Shown piece after piece: positions 1 to 9,914 of a DNA stretch of 36,059 nt. The notes beneath the pieces are model-generated. The model saw only the letters and a program-made list of their open reading frames with translations, was not told where the DNA came from and searched no databases. Positions within the stretch are counted from its first letter, which is position 1; each line of letters starts with the position of its first letter. Source of the DNA: Fuchsiella alkaliacetigena (GTDB lineage: Bacteria > Bacillota > Halanaerobiia > Halobacteroidales > Acetohalobiaceae); the NCBI RefSeq assembly GCF_023227765.1, contig NZ_JALKBZ010000027.1:1-36059 (forward strand), read 5' to 3'. The translations under genes were made by a program, and so were the position numbers.

Positions 1-82
1 GCATTTTTTAAATTCAAACTGAGTATAAGAAATAAGATTGAGTTTTAAAATAAAATTTATTCATGCGATTGCCCTGGCCTTT

Positions 83-110
83 GAATAGAAAAAATGGACT
101 TGGATAAACT
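83..110 (+). promoter_or_regulatory. Possible forespore (SigF/SigG-like) promoter
   Basis: GAATA at 83-87 is followed after 14 bases by GGATAAACT at 102-110. The second block fits the SigF -10 pattern GGNNANANT, and the first fits the SigG -35 pattern GHATR (one mismatch to the SigF pattern). It lies 30 bases before the first gene, which precedes gpr, a forespore gene in Bacillus. The match is short and the spacing slightly tight, so this is only a suggestion. Confidence 0.3.
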
Positions 111-139
111 ATTATTAGTAATTGAAGGAGGTGGAGTCG

Positions 140-475
140 ATGGAAAACTGGTTAGGTGCAGTAATTAGATTTGTCGTCTCAGCTTTTGTACTTTTAGCAG
201 TAGGTTTCTTTCTACCGGGGTTTGAAATTATAGGTTTTGGTAGTGCTTTAATTGCTGCTATAGTAATTGCAGTTATAGGATATCTTGTAGAAGCCTTAAT
301 GGGCGATGAAATTTCACCTCAAAATAGGGGTGTAATTGGTTTTATAACTTCGGCAGTAGTAATCTATCTTACTCAGTTTGTAGTAGCTGATATGACTGTT
401 AGTATAATTGGAGCTGCTTTGGCAGCAGTAATAATTGGAATTGTAGATGCAGTTGTGCCTACGGAGCTAAGATAA
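140..475 (+). CDS. Small membrane protein, phage holin-like (Phage_holin_4_2/YvlD-like) family
   Basis: This 111-residue, almost wholly hydrophobic protein has about four membrane segments (roughly residues 6-24, 30-50, 64-80 and 84-104) with short loops. Pattern and length resemble the YvlD-like 'phage holin family' of small bacterial membrane proteins, whose function is not established. ATG at 140 is chosen because AGGAGGTGG at 126-134 is a well-placed ribosome binding site; an in-frame TTG at 122 overlaps that site and is unlikely. The gene lies 179 bases before gpr with no obvious terminator between, so they may be co-transcribed. Despite the family name, nothing nearby suggests a prophage. 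Family membership is judged from the residue pattern and is moderately sure; function is unknown. Confidence 0.7.
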   Translation: MENWLGAVIRFVVSAFVLLAVGFFLPGFEIIGFGSALIAAIVIAVIGYLVEALMGDEISPQNRGVIGFITSAVVIYLTQFVVADMTVSIIGAALAAVIIGIVDAVVPTELR

Positions 476-497
476 TTTAAGTTAGCAATTAGCTAAA

Positions 498-613
498 ACA
501 CCCCATTTTTTAAACAAAGATTTAGAGAACTTTAGATTAATCTGGATGCTACATTTAGTTATTAGCTAAGTTTAATATTTTATGTACTAATGTAGCATCT
601 CGGATTGGGGTGT
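498..613 (+). promoter_or_regulatory. Long inverted-repeat leader before gpr
   Basis: The gap between the holin-like gene and gpr holds two nested inverted repeats: ACACCCCA (498-505) with TGGGGTGT (606-613), and inside it GATGCTACAT (545-554) with ATGTAGCATC (590-599). They would fold into one long interrupted stem ending about 40 bases before the gpr start. There is no T-tract after it, so it does not look like a simple terminator. It may be a leader structure or an operator. Confidence 0.5.
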
Positions 614-654
614 ATATTATTAATAGAAAGGAGCGAAAATACTAGCTTGCATAT

Positions 655-1641
655 ATGAATAATTTAGATTCAGGTGTATATACTGATTTAGCTGTAGAGT
701 CTCATAACTTAGCACTGGAAAGAACTTCACAAGAAGTACAAGGAGTTAATTTGGAAGAAGAACAGTTAGATGGGGCGCATATTAGTAGGGTTGAAGTTTT
801 AAACCAACAAGCGGCTCAAGTAATTGGTAAAAAACCGGGTAACTATATAACTATTGAAGCTGAAGAATTAAGGGCTGGAGATCGAGAACTGCATGAGTAT
901 TTAAGCGGTGTTTTAGCTAGAGAATTAGCTCAGTTGATAGACTATAATAGTTTAGGCCAAGCAATTAATCAAGAACCTACTATTTTAGTAATCGGTCTAG
1001 GTAACTGGAATGCTACTCCAGATGCTTTGGGCCCGCAGGTAGTTCATCATTTGTTAGTAACTAGGCATCTTTATGACTCTTCTCCTCAGGAAGCACGAGA
1101 AGGGATGCGCCCAGTTTGTGCTTTATCTCCAGGTGTTTTGGGATTAACCGGAATTGAGACTGCCGAAATTTTGAAAGGGGTAATCGATAGAGTTAATCCA
1201 GATTTAGTAATAGCGGTTGATTCTTTAGTATCCAGGGATACTAAGCATTTAGCTTCGACTATTCAAATTAGCAATACTGGTATTTATCCTGGTTCTGGGC
1301 TCGGAAAGCAAAGAATTGGAATTACTGAAGAGGATATGGGGGTGCCCGTAGTTGCTATTGGAGTCCCGACTGTAATTAACTCCATTACTATAGTTAGCGA
1401 TACTATAGATTTGCTGGCTAAAGATGAAAATTTAAATAATACTAATTTGCAGCAGGCCTTACAAGAACAGAAAAAAGAAGTAGTTGATAGTATTTTAGAG
1501 CCTTATTTAGGAGATTTAATTGTAAGTCCTAAAGCTATAGATCAATTAATTAAAAATGTAAGTAGAGTGATAGCTGGAGGTCTCAATGTTAATCTCCATC
1601 CTGATATTAGAATTGAAGATGTAGGTCTTTATTTGCAGTAG
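655..1641 (+). CDS. gpr: Germination protease GPR (spore protease, peptidase family A25)
   Basis: GPR starts breakdown of the small acid-soluble proteins that coat spore DNA, acting in the spore core during germination. It is made as a zymogen that self-processes near its N-terminus. The 328-residue product begins with the typical segment YTDLAVES (residues 9-16). Asp123 (in NATPDALGPQ) and Asp189 (in VIAVDSL) sit at a constant offset of four from Asp127 and Asp193, proposed as catalytic in Bacillus megaterium GPR. The only plausible start is ATG 655, since an in-frame TAG lies at 643-645. The best ribosome binding site, AAAGGAG (627-633), is about 21 bases away, unusually far. A terminator follows the stop. 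Placement before spoIIP and lepA is the usual Firmicutes arrangement. Confidence 0.96.
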   Translation: MNNLDSGVYTDLAVESHNLALERTSQEVQGVNLEEEQLDGAHISRVEVLNQQAAQVIGKKPGNYITIEAEELRAGDRELHEYLSGVLARELAQLIDYNSLGQAINQEPTILVIGLGNWNATPDALGPQVVHHLLVTRHLYDSSPQEAREGMRPVCALSPGVLGLTGIETAEILKGVIDRVNPDLVIAVDSLVSRDTKHLASTIQISNTGIYPGSGLGKQRIGITEEDMGVPVVAIGVPTVINSITIVSDTIDLLAKDENLNNTNLQQALQEQKKEVVDSILEPYLGDLIVSPKAIDQLIKNVSRVIAGGLNVNLHPDIRIEDVGLYLQ

Positions 1642-1649
1642 ATATTGGC

Positions 1650-1683
1650 AGGAGCCTTGATTATAATCAGGGCTCCTTTTTTT
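1650..1683 (+). terminator. Rho-independent terminator after gpr
   Basis: AGGAGCC (1650-1656) pairs with GGCTCCT (1671-1677). The loop region is itself nearly palindromic (TGATTATAATCA), giving a long stem, and a run of T follows to 1683. Confidence 0.9.
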
Positions 1684-1798
1684 AAATTTGTTTAAAATAA
1701 TATCGTTATTTCAATATTGTTGCAGAGTCTTTTAGCTAGATTAGGTTATACTTTTAAAGTTCTTACATAGGTATAAATATAGGGTAGGTGTAATACCT

Positions 1799-3028
1799 AT
1801 GTTGGCAAATAGTTTTTCAAAAAAAGCAATTATTTTTTTAATCTGCATAATTATTTTTATAACTTTTATCTTTTTTAATAGTTCTAGAGAGATTAGACTT
1901 TTTTCTAATCCAACTTTAGAGCTAGGAGAATATGAAGAGCAAGAATTTTTTGATAGATCTAAACTGTTTTTTCCTTTAGAAATGAATACTGATAATGCTA
2001 AAGAAATCTTAAGGCGAGCTATTCCTGTGTTAGGTGTTCAGCAGCAAAGACCTTTAACTTATTTATTTGCCAATCCGCTGGACTTGATAGACTTAATTGC
2101 GAAGTCTTTAGTGGATGTTAAGATTAGAGATCCGATTAATATTTTTGAATCTGAACTTCCTTTACAGATGTTAGAAAAAAATACTTTGGCCGATGGAGAA
2201 GCTGGGTATTCAAGTGGTGAAGAGGATTTAGCTAAGGAAGAAGAACTCTTTAAAGGAAATAGTAGTTCAGGGCTGGATAGTGGAAGCTTAACTAATGAGC
2301 AGCAGAGCAATTTAGCAATTGATGAGGAAAGACAAGCTTCTGAGTTGGAGCTACCTGAACCTAGAGAGCCAGCTGAAGCTGAGGACTTTGCTAGCGGTAA
2401 TTTAGTGGGGATCTACCATAGCCATACTTCCGAAAGCTATGAAGATGGGGCTAGTGTTTTTGAATATCGTTCTTCTCCAGGAGAGAGAGGCGATATAGTT
2501 GAAGTTGGTCGTGAACTGCTTACTACTTTAGAGTCTCAACACGGAATTCAAACGGTTCAATCCCAAGAGGTTACTGATCAGATTTATCGAGAGTCTTACC
2601 TTCGTTCGCGCGAGGTAGCTAAAGAGTTAGTATCAGAAAATCCTAATTTGAAAATGTTATTCGATATTCATCGTGATGCAATAGCGACTAAAGATGAATC
2701 TTTAATTAGAACTACTATTGAAGGAGAAGATGTGGCGAGGATAATGTTATTAGTTACTAGAACTGAGCCAGGCTTTGAATTAAGTCATCCTGATTGGGAG
2801 AAAAATTTAGATTTTGCTAATCGTTTAGCTGATAAGATGGAAGAGATGTATCCGGGTTTGTTGCGGCAAGTAAAAGTGATAGATGATAGACGTTATAATC
2901 AGGATTTACATCCTAATACATTGCTGTTGGAGATTGGTGATGTAAATAATACTTTACCGGAAGCTAAACGTTCTGTTAGATTGTTGGCCGATGTAATAGC
3001 TGCTTTATTAGTTGAAGAGAGATTTTAG
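1799..3028 (+). CDS. spoIIP: Stage II sporulation protein P, peptidoglycan hydrolase
   Basis: SpoIIP is a zinc-dependent amidase/endopeptidase that, with SpoIID and SpoIIM, thins septal peptidoglycan and drives engulfment of the forespore by the mother-cell membrane. The 409-residue product has a short cytoplasmic start, a membrane anchor (about 9-27) and a variable, Glu- and Ser-rich linker (about 120-200). The SpoIIP catalytic domain follows (about 200-405), with GIYHSHTSES (His207, His209), DIHRDA (His291) and LLEIGDVNNT (Glu378) as likely zinc or catalytic residues. Length is close to the Bacillus protein. ATG 1799 is preceded by TAGGTG at 1785-1790. I did not find a convincing SigE promoter. 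The gene stands alone between the gpr terminator and the lepA promoter. Confidence 0.95.
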   Translation: MLANSFSKKAIIFLICIIIFITFIFFNSSREIRLFSNPTLELGEYEEQEFFDRSKLFFPLEMNTDNAKEILRRAIPVLGVQQQRPLTYLFANPLDLIDLIAKSLVDVKIRDPINIFESELPLQMLEKNTLADGEAGYSSGEEDLAKEEELFKGNSSSGLDSGSLTNEQQSNLAIDEERQASELELPEPREPAEAEDFASGNLVGIYHSHTSESYEDGASVFEYRSSPGERGDIVEVGRELLTTLESQHGIQTVQSQEVTDQIYRESYLRSREVAKELVSENPNLKMLFDIHRDAIATKDESLIRTTIEGEDVARIMLLVTRTEPGFELSHPDWEKNLDFANRLADKMEEMYPGLLRQVKVIDDRRYNQDLHPNTLLLEIGDVNNTLPEAKRSVRLLADVIAALLVEERF

Positions 3029-3033
3029 GTAGT

Positions 3034-3062
3034 TTGATAAATTAAAGAATCGGTGTTATAAT
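3034..3062 (+). promoter_or_regulatory. SigA-type promoter for lepA-hemW
   Basis: TTGATA (3034-3039), a 17-base spacer, and a perfect TATAAT (3057-3062). This near-consensus vegetative promoter lies 36 bases upstream of the lepA start. Confidence 0.78.
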
Positions 3063-3098
3063 TAGGAGGATAAGCTTTAGATAGAGGAGGTTCATAAG

Positions 3099-4904
3099 GT
3101 GAAAGATACTCAACAACAAAGGATTAGGAATTTTTGTATTATAGCCCATATTGATCACGGTAAATCGACTTTAGCTGATAGACTCTTAGAACATACGGAG
3201 ACTGTAACTGAGAGGGATATGCAGGAGCAGCTTTTAGATAGTATGGATTTAGAAAGAGAAAGAGGGATTACTATTAAGGCTCAGGCGGTGAGAATGGACT
3301 ATCAAGCTGAGGATGGGCAAAACTATGTTTTGAATTTGATAGATACTCCGGGGCATGTGGACTTTACTTATGAAGTTTCTAGGAGTTTGAATGCTTGTGA
3401 AGGAGCGCTGTTGGTTATTGATGCTGCTCAGGGAGTTGAGGCCCAAACTTTAGCTAATATTTATTTAGCTTTAGAAGCCGATTTGGAGATTATTCCTATT
3501 ATTAATAAAATTGACTTACCTAATGCTGATCCAATGCGTATTAAAGAAGAGTTAATAGATATTGGCTTGGATCCTGATGAAGCTATTTTGACTAGTGCTA
3601 AGGAGGGAACAGGAGTTGAGGATGTCTTAGCAGCGGTGGTAAATAGAGTTCCCCCACCTACAGGTGATGTTGATAATCCCTTACAGGCTTTAATTTTTGA
3701 TTCTGTATACGATCCTTATCAAGGGGTGATTGCTTACTATCGGGTTATGGAAGGTAGTATAAAGCCGGGGATGAAAATTCAGATGATGGCTACTGGAGGC
3801 CAGTTCGAAGTGGAAGAAGTAGGAGTCTTTGCTCCGCAGATGGTTTCGGCAGAAGAACTAGCAGTAGGAGAAGTAGGTTACTTGATTGCTGGAATTAAGG
3901 AAGTTAAGCAGTCTCAGGTAGGAGATACCATTACTGAGGCTGAAAATCCAGCAACTGAAGCTCTACCAGGTTATCAGCCAGCTAAACCGATGGTCTTTTG
4001 TGGTCTTTATCCTGTGGAAGGAGATGATTATGAAGCTTTAAAGGAGTCTTTAGAAAGGTTGCAGTTAAATGATGCCTCTTTGACTTTTGAGCCGGAAACA
4101 TCGGAAGCTTTAGGCTTTGGTTATCGTTGTGGCTTTTTGGGCTTACTTCATATGGAAATTATCCAGGAAAGACTGGAGCGAGAACATAATTTGGACTTAA
4201 TTACTACTGCTCCTAGCGTAATTTATAAAATTCACAAAAGTGATGGAGAAGTGGTGGAAATCGAAAATCCGGCCCAGATGCCTGAACGGCAGTATATAGA
4301 CTTCATTGAAGAACCTTTTGTGGAGGCTACTATTCTTTTGCCGGATGATTATGTAGGTTCAGGAATGGAGTTAGCTGAAACTAGAAGAGGCGAGTTTAAG
4401 GACATGCAGTACTTGGATGAAAATAGAGTTAAGCTGGTTTATGATCTACCTTTAAGCGAGATAGTTTTGGATTTCTTTGATCAATTAAAGTCGGTAACTA
4501 GAGGTTATGCTACTTTGGATTATGAGTTTCAAGGTTATCGTCAGGCTGATTTGGTTAAATTGGATATTTTGGTCAATAAGGAGCCGGTGGATGCTTTATC
4601 CTGTATTGTGCATGAAGAAAAATCTTATCAAATTGGACAAAGCTTAACTAAGAAGTTAAAGGAGTTTATTCCTCAGCAGATATTTGAAGTGCCTGTACAG
4701 GCTGCTATTGGTAGCAAAGTAATTGCTCGGCAGACTATTAGGGCTAAGCGTAAAAATGTATTACAGAAGTGTTATGGTGGCGATGTAAGTCGAAAGAAAA
4801 AGTTATTGGAACAACAAAAAGAGGGTAAGAAGAGAGCAAAGCAGGTAGGTAGTGTAGAAATTCCCCAAGAAGCCTTTATGGCTGTGTTGGAGATTGATGA
4901 ATAA
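3099..4904 (+). CDS. lepA: Elongation factor 4 (LepA), ribosome-associated GTPase
   Basis: LepA/EF4 is a translational GTPase that acts on the ribosome during elongation or initiation stress; it is widely conserved but usually not essential. The 601-residue length is typical. GTPase motifs are clear: [10 protein letters not shown] (P-loop, about residues 16-25), RGIT in switch I, DTPGH, and NKID. The C-terminal LepA-specific domain contains [17 protein letters not shown] and the lysine-rich [15 protein letters not shown] segment. It starts with GTG at 3099, eight bases after AGAGGAGG (3083-3090). The 3' end overlaps hemW by eight bases, so the two genes are translated from one message, as in many Firmicutes. 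Confidence 0.98.
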   Translation: MKDTQQQRIRNFCIIAHIDHGKSTLADRLLEHTETVTERDMQEQLLDSMDLERERGITIKAQAVRMDYQAEDGQNYVLNLIDTPGHVDFTYEVSRSLNACEGALLVIDAAQGVEAQTLANIYLALEADLEIIPIINKIDLPNADPMRIKEELIDIGLDPDEAILTSAKEGTGVEDVLAAVVNRVPPPTGDVDNPLQALIFDSVYDPYQGVIAYYRVMEGSIKPGMKIQMMATGGQFEVEEVGVFAPQMVSAEELAVGEVGYLIAGIKEVKQSQVGDTITEAENPATEALPGYQPAKPMVFCGLYPVEGDDYEALKESLERLQLNDASLTFEPETSEALGFGYRCGFLGLLHMEIIQERLEREHNLDLITTAPSVIYKIHKSDGEVVEIENPAQMPERQYIDFIEEPFVEATILLPDDYVGSGMELAETRRGEFKDMQYLDENRVKLVYDLPLSEIVLDFFDQLKSVTRGYATLDYEFQGYRQADLVKLDILVNKEPVDALSCIVHEEKSYQIGQSLTKKLKEFIPQQIFEVPVQAAIGSKVIARQTIRAKRKNVLQKCYGGDVSRKKKLLEQQKEGKKRAKQVGSVEIPQEAFMAVLEIDE

Positions 4905-6036
4905 TAGCTTTGGGCTCTATATCCATATTCCCTTTTGTATTAGTAAATGTTATTACTGTGATTATAACTCTGTATTATGGGAGCCGAGTTTAGTTAAGGA
5001 GTACTTAGCTGCTTTGCAAGAAGAATTGAAGCTGTTAGCTGCTAAATATGAACATCCCCGCTTGAAGACTATTTTTATTGGCGGAGGGACTCCTAGCTCT
5101 TTAACTGGAGAGCAGATTTATCAGTTATTATTAGCTGTAAATAAGGAGTTTCAAGTAAGTACTGAACTGGAGGTCAGCTTGGAGGCTAATCCTGATACAG
5201 TGAATAGCAATAAGTTAGCTATATTAAAGGAAGCGGGTATTAATCGCTTAAGTTTGGGAGTGCAGTCTTTTAATAACAATTATTTACAGAGCTTAGGTAG
5301 GGCTCATACGAGGCAGGAGGCTATAGATAGTTATTATTTAGCTAGAGAGATAGGTTTTAAAAATATTAATTTGGATTTACTATTTGCTGTGCCAGGTCAG
5401 AGCTTGGCTGATTGGGAGCTTACTTTAAAGCGGGCAGTGCAACTACGGCCTGAACATTTAAGCACTTATAGTTTGGAGATTGTTCCTGGAACTGTGTTTG
5501 AACTTTTATTGGAGAAGGGCAGTTTAGATTTAGTTTCTGAGCAATTAGACCGACAGCTATATGAACGAGCTATTGAACTTTTTTTAGCAGCTGGTTATGA
5601 ACATTATGAAATTTGTAGCTTTGCTCGTCCAAATTATAGTTCGGAACATAATCAGCTCTATTGGCAAGGTCAGCCTTATCTAGCTTTAGGAGCTGGAGTT
5701 CATTTTTTCGATGGGGAAGTGAGGGGAAGAAATGTAAACTCACTTAGTAGTTATCTTAGTTACTTAGAACAAGGAAAGTTGCCTTTAGATAAGGTAGAAG
5801 TTTTAACTATGGAAGATAAAATAGTAGCTAAAATGATTTTAGGACTTAACTTGAGAGATGGAATTTCTTTAGTTGAGTTTGCTCAGGAGTTCGATAAAGA
5901 GTTGACAGATTTATATTCCCAAGAAATCACTAAATTGAAACAATTAGGTTTAATTAAGATAAATGATAATAGAATTGCGCTTAGTAGACAGGGATTGTTA
6001 ATGGCTAATGATGTTTTAGCAGAGTTTATCCTTTGA
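4897..6036 (+). CDS. hemW: HemW, radical SAM heme chaperone (HemN-like)
   Basis: HemW is a radical SAM protein now regarded as a heme-binding chaperone rather than a coproporphyrinogen oxidase; it was formerly annotated HemN. The product is 379 residues. The cluster motif CISKCYYC places Cys14, Cys18 and Cys21 as [4Fe-4S] ligands, preceded by [14 protein letters not shown] (glycine-rich SAM-binding strand), the LSLGVQSF segment and the C-terminal HemN domain (about 300-375) are present. ATG 4897 is preferred over the TTG three bases upstream because TTGGAG (4886-4891) is correctly spaced for it. The start overlaps the lepA stop. The first cysteine motif has HemW spacing (CX3CX2C without the extra Cys of HemN). 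Confidence 0.93.
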   Translation: MNNSFGLYIHIPFCISKCYYCDYNSVLWEPSLVKEYLAALQEELKLLAAKYEHPRLKTIFIGGGTPSSLTGEQIYQLLLAVNKEFQVSTELEVSLEANPDTVNSNKLAILKEAGINRLSLGVQSFNNNYLQSLGRAHTRQEAIDSYYLAREIGFKNINLDLLFAVPGQSLADWELTLKRAVQLRPEHLSTYSLEIVPGTVFELLLEKGSLDLVSEQLDRQLYERAIELFLAAGYEHYEICSFARPNYSSEHNQLYWQGQPYLALGAGVHFFDGEVRGRNVNSLSSYLSYLEQGKLPLDKVEVLTMEDKIVAKMILGLNLRDGISLVEFAQEFDKELTDLYSQEITKLKQLGLIKINDNRIALSRQGLLMANDVLAEFIL

Positions 6037-6108
6037 AAATATACTGAGTATTTAAGAGTAATGTGGAGTTTAAGGTGTTTAATTACTTTTAATCAGTTTT
6101 AAAAAAAT

Positions 6109-6140
6109 TTGACAAATGCTAAGGTAAGTGATATTTTAAT
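6109..6140 (+). promoter_or_regulatory. SigA-type promoter for the hrcA operon
   Basis: A perfect -35 TTGACA (6109-6114) is followed, 17-18 bases on, by an AT-rich -10 such as TATTTT (6132-6137). Transcription would begin just before or at the CIRCE operator, the standard layout for HrcA repression. Confidence 0.65.
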
Positions 6141-6150
6141 TATAGCATTA

Positions 6151-6177
6151 TTAGCACTCGGGGTTGATGAGTGCTAA
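6151..6177 (+). promoter_or_regulatory. CIRCE operator (HrcA binding site)
   Basis: A perfect match to the consensus: TTAGCACTC (6151-6159), nine bases, GAGTGCTAA (6169-6177). It lies 20 bases before the hrcA start and downstream of the promoter. HrcA bound here blocks transcription of the heat-shock operon until unfolded protein draws away GroEL. This is the only CIRCE copy seen in the window. Confidence 0.97.
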
Positions 6178-6196
6178 TACTAAGGGGTGATAGCTG

Positions 6197-7246
6197 ATGT
6201 TGGAGATGACGGAGCGTAAGAAGAAGATATTGAAAGCTATCATAAATGAATATGTGATGACAGCTGAGCCGGTTGGTTCTCGAACTTTGGCTCGGCGCTA
6301 TGACTTTGGGGTTAGTTCGGCTACTATTCGCAATGAAACAGCGGATTTGGAGGCTATGGGTTATTTAAAAAAGCCCCATAAGTCGGCGGGCAGGATTCCT
6401 TCGGATAAGGGATATAGATTTTATGTTGATACTTTAATGGAGTTAAAGGAGATTTCCAAGCAGAAGCAGCAAGCAATTGAAGAAAATTATCGAGCTAGAG
6501 CTAAAGAGATTCAAGAGATAATAGACCAGACTTCCGATATGTTATCGGAACTGACTAAGTATACTTCTTTAGTTTTAAGTCCTAAGACTCAAAATAGTTA
6601 TTTTCATAAATTAAAGCTATTTGCCTTAGAAGAGTGTCAGGTTTTATTGGTTTTGATTACTGATTTAGGTTTAATTCAGAATAAGGTAATCACCTTACCG
6701 CAAAGGCTTAGCAGCTCAGAGTTACAAGAGATTGCTAGGCACTTGAATGAAAAGCTACATGGTTTAACACTCAGTGAGATCGATGAAGAATTATTAAGTA
6801 GTTTAGAAAATGAGTTAATTAATCGGCTTAACTTTCTAGAGGGTAAGTTAGATCTTTTAAAGCCTAATTATTTTGTAACTAGTTATGGTACTGATAAGAT
6901 ATATTTGGGCGGAACTACTAATATTTTGGATCAACCTGAGTTTAACAACGATATTCATAAGGTGAAAACGGTATTGAATATTTTAGAAGAAGAGGAATTT
7001 TTACGCAACATTTTGGATACTATACCTTATGAACATACTGGAATTAAGATTACTATTGGAGAAGAAAATGACTTTGAGGAGATTAAGGACTGTAGCATTG
7101 TGACTGCTACTTATCAGTTAAATGGTCGACCTATAGGTAAGATTGGCGTTTTAGGGCCCACTAGAATGAATTATCCTAATGTGGTGTCCATAGTGGAGTT
7201 GGTGACTAAAGTTTTGAATGATTTATTGGCTGATATGAATAAATAA
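6197..7246 (+). CDS. hrcA: Heat-inducible transcription repressor HrcA
   Basis: HrcA binds the CIRCE operator just upstream and represses this operon, so the gene is autoregulated. The 349-residue protein has an N-terminal winged helix (about residues 1-75) with the typical EPVGSRTLARRY and SSATIRNETADLEAMGYL recognition region, then SAGRIPSDKGYRFYVD. The dimerisation/GAF-like region follows, ending in a sequence containing GPTRMNYPNVVSIVE, which is characteristic of the family. Start ATG 6197 follows AAGGGGTGA (6181-6189); a second in-frame ATG at 6206 is less well placed. It is the first gene of hrcA-grpE-dnaK-dnaJ-prmA-rsmE-mtaB. Confidence 0.97.
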   Translation: MLEMTERKKKILKAIINEYVMTAEPVGSRTLARRYDFGVSSATIRNETADLEAMGYLKKPHKSAGRIPSDKGYRFYVDTLMELKEISKQKQQAIEENYRARAKEIQEIIDQTSDMLSELTKYTSLVLSPKTQNSYFHKLKLFALEECQVLLVLITDLGLIQNKVITLPQRLSSSELQEIARHLNEKLHGLTLSEIDEELLSSLENELINRLNFLEGKLDLLKPNYFVTSYGTDKIYLGGTTNILDQPEFNNDIHKVKTVLNILEEEEFLRNILDTIPYEHTGIKITIGEENDFEEIKDCSIVTATYQLNGRPIGKIGVLGPTRMNYPNVVSIVELVTKVLNDLLADMNK

Positions 7247-7268
7247 GCTTAATTAGGTGGTGAAGTTA

Positions 7269-7922
7269 ATGGGTGAAGAAGAATTGGTGAATCAGGAGTC
7301 TGAGGAAAATAGCAAGACAGATGAGGAAGTGGAAAAGGAAGAAGATATTAAAGAAAACTTAGAGTTGATAACTAATGAGGAGCAAGCAGAAGCAGAAGAT
7401 GAAGCTGATGAAGAAGAACTGCTAGATGATGAAGTTGAAATAGAGGTAAGCGAAGAAGAATTTCTACAATTAAAGGAAAAAGCAAATCAATTAGCAGAGG
7501 AAAATGAAAAGTATAAAGATAGAATTCAGAGATTACAAGCTGAATTTTCCAATTATAAAAAGCGAGTTGCTAAGGAGAAAAAACGTTTACGTTGTACTGC
7601 AACTGAGGAGTTATTGATTGAGTTATTGCCTATTATAGATAATTTTGAGCGAGCTCTGTCTTCTGTTAAGGAAGAGCAGGAGTTAGATGAGGTTATTGAA
7701 GGATTAAATATGATTTGGAAGCAGTTGCTTAAAGTGTTAGAGGAAGAAGGAGTAACAGAGATAGATACTGTAGGGGAGGAGTTTGATCCTAACTTACACG
7801 AAGCAATGATGAAGGTAGAAAGTGCTGAATATGAATCAGGAATAATTGTAGAAGAGCTACAGAAGGGTTATTTATTTGAAGATCAGGTTTTACGTCCAGC
7901 TATGGTTAAGGTTGCAGAGTAG
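7269..7922 (+). CDS. grpE: GrpE, nucleotide exchange factor for DnaK
   Basis: GrpE is the co-chaperone that releases ADP from DnaK. The product is 217 residues. Its first 70 or so are extremely acidic (runs of Glu/Asp, no fixed fold expected). The long coiled coil (about 68-125) includes RLQAEFSNYKKRV, and the C-terminal beta domain has VGEEFDPNLHEAMM and VLRPAMVKV. ATG 7269 is chosen because AGGTGG (7255-7260) is spaced eight bases from it; in-frame GTGs at 7257 and 7260 overlap the ribosome binding site. The acidic N-terminus is longer than in most Firmicutes and fits a salt-adapted proteome. Gene order is standard. Confidence 0.96.
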   Translation: MGEEELVNQESEENSKTDEEVEKEEDIKENLELITNEEQAEAEDEADEEELLDDEVEIEVSEEEFLQLKEKANQLAEENEKYKDRIQRLQAEFSNYKKRVAKEKKRLRCTATEELLIELLPIIDNFERALSSVKEEQELDEVIEGLNMIWKQLLKVLEEEGVTEIDTVGEEFDPNLHEAMMKVESAEYESGIIVEELQKGYLFEDQVLRPAMVKVAE

Positions 7923-7994
7923 TTATAGGACATTGAAGTCTGATAATGATTAATCATAACACTGTAAATTAAATAATAAGGAGGATACAGACAG

Positions 7995-9884
7995 ATGAGT
8001 AAAGTAATTGGAATTGATTTAGGAACTACTAATTCCTGCGTAAGTGTGATTGAAGGTGGTGAACCGACGGTAATTCCCAATGCTGAAGGGAATAGAACTA
8101 CTCCTTCGGTAGTTGGTTTTTCTAAAAAGGGAGAAAGATTAGTTGGTGAAGCTGCTAAGCGGCAGGTTATTACTAATCCAGATCAAACAGAGGTTTCCAT
8201 TAAGCGACATATGGGAAGTGATTATACAACAGAATTAAATGGTGAGGAGTATACCCCGCAACAGATTTCAGCTATGATTTTACAGAAACTGAAGCGTGAT
8301 GCTGAGGAATACTTAGGAGGAGAAGTTAAAAAAGCGGTAATTACTGTACCGGCTTATTTCAGCGATGCTCAAAGGCAAGCTACTAAGGATGCCGGCAAGA
8401 TTGCTGGTTTAGAAGTAGAAAGAATAATTAATGAACCTACGGCAGCTGCCTTGGCTTATGGATTAGATGATGAGAGTGATCAGACAATTTTAGTTTATGA
8501 CTTAGGTGGAGGAACTTTTGATGTTTCCATTTTAGAATTAGGTGGAGGTGTATTTGAAGTAATAGCTACCAGTGGAAATAATAAACTAGGTGGCGATGAT
8601 TTTGATGAAAAGATTATAGATTACTTAGCTGAAGAGTTTAAAAAAGAACACGGAATAGATTTAAGAGAGGATAAGATGTCTTTACAGAGATTGAGAGATG
8701 CTGCTGAAAAGGCTAAAAAGGAGTTATCAGGGGTAGCTACTACTAATGTGAATTTACCCTTTATTACTCAAACTGAAAGCGGGCCCAAGCATCTTGATGT
8801 AGACTTAAGTAGATCTCAGTTTGAAAAGATGACTGCTGATTTAGTGGAAAACACTATGAATCCTACTCGTCAAGCTTTATCCGATGCAGAGTTAAGTAAA
8901 AATGATATAGATCACGTATTATTAGTAGGTGGTTCTACTAGGATTCCAGCTGTACAAGAAGCAATTAAGAAAGAGTTAGGCCAGGACCCTAATAAGAGAA
9001 TTAATCCGGATGAGTGTGTAGCTATTGGAGCTGCTATTCAAGCTGGGGTTTTAGCTGGTGATGTAGATGACCTAGTTCTGTTAGATGTTACGCCTCTGTC
9101 TTTAGGAATTGAGACTATGGGGGGAGTATTTACTAAGTTAATCGAGAGAAATACTACTATTCCCGCTGCTGAAAGTAAGGTCTTTACTACCGCAGCCGAT
9201 AATCAGACTTCGGTAGATATTCATGTCTTACAGGGAGAGCGAGAGATGGCCAAGGATAATAAAACTTTAGGTCGTTTTCAGCTAACGGATATTCCTCCAG
9301 CACCGCGAGGAACACCACAGATTGAAGTTACCTTTGATATAGACGCTAACGGAATTGTAAATGTTTCTGCTGAGGATAAAGGGACTGGTAATGAGCAGCA
9401 GATTACTATTAAGTCCGATAGTGGACTGTCTGAAGAAGAGATTGAGCAGATGGTACAGGACGCTGAAGAGCATGCTGAAGAGGATAAACGACGTCGTGAA
9501 GCTGTGGAGACCGTTACTGAAGCCGATAGCTTAGTCCATCAAGTGGATAAGACGCTAGAAGAGGCTGGCGAAGAGGTTGATACTTCGGTATTAGGTCAGA
9601 TTGAGACGGCTAAGGAAGAGTTAGAGGAAGTATTAGCTGATGTGGATGTTAACAATGTCGATCCTGATGAGATAGATGTAGACTTGATTGAAGAGAAGAA
9701 GGAGAACTTAAGTAATCAGTTGCATGAACTAACTCAGCAGATGTATGCTCAAGCACAACAGCAGGCCCAACAACAAGCAGGAGCTCAAGGCGCTGGTGGC
9801 CCTGGAGCCGCTGACGATGATGACGATGTAGTAGATGTAGACTATGAAGAGGTTGATGAAGATGAAGAGGATGAGGAAGAGTAA
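7995..9884 (+). CDS. dnaK: Chaperone DnaK (Hsp70)
   Basis: This is an ATP-dependent cytoplasmic Hsp70 chaperone working with DnaJ and GrpE. The 629-residue product has the nucleotide-binding domain with [11 protein letters not shown] at the start, [13 protein letters not shown] and the [12 protein letters not shown] segment. The substrate domain contains [20 protein letters not shown] and QGERE. After the helical lid come a Gln/Ala-rich linker and a final segment made almost only of Asp and Glu after VVDVDYEEV. That tail is longer and more acidic than the usual short EEVD-like end. ATG 7995 follows AAGGAGGA (7979-7986). A 16-bp hairpin separates dnaK from dnaJ. Confidence 0.98.
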   Translation: MSKVIGIDLGTTNSCVSVIEGGEPTVIPNAEGNRTTPSVVGFSKKGERLVGEAAKRQVITNPDQTEVSIKRHMGSDYTTELNGEEYTPQQISAMILQKLKRDAEEYLGGEVKKAVITVPAYFSDAQRQATKDAGKIAGLEVERIINEPTAAALAYGLDDESDQTILVYDLGGGTFDVSILELGGGVFEVIATSGNNKLGGDDFDEKIIDYLAEEFKKEHGIDLREDKMSLQRLRDAAEKAKKELSGVATTNVNLPFITQTESGPKHLDVDLSRSQFEKMTADLVENTMNPTRQALSDAELSKNDIDHVLLVGGSTRIPAVQEAIKKELGQDPNKRINPDECVAIGAAIQAGVLAGDVDDLVLLDVTPLSLGIETMGGVFTKLIERNTTIPAAESKVFTTAADNQTSVDIHVLQGEREMAKDNKTLGRFQLTDIPPAPRGTPQIEVTFDIDANGIVNVSAEDKGTGNEQQITIKSDSGLSEEEIEQMVQDAEEHAEEDKRRREAVETVTEADSLVHQVDKTLEEAGEEVDTSVLGQIETAKEELEEVLADVDVNNVDPDEIDVDLIEEKKENLSNQLHELTQQMYAQAQQQAQQQAGAQGAGGPGAADDDDDVVDVDYEEVDEDEEDEEE

Positions 9885-9914
9885 TTAACTTCTATTAAAT
9901 AATAGCTGTTTGGG

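Noticed and set aside
122-475. Prophage holin, hence a prophage at the left edge
   Set aside because: The family name is historical; no other phage gene is nearby and the next genes are chromosomal sporulation genes.
498-613. gpr leader inverted repeat as a third copy of the domain A family
   Set aside because: It shares only the ACACCCC/GGGGTGT arm; none of the domain A loops or the GCCAATTTT hairpin are present.
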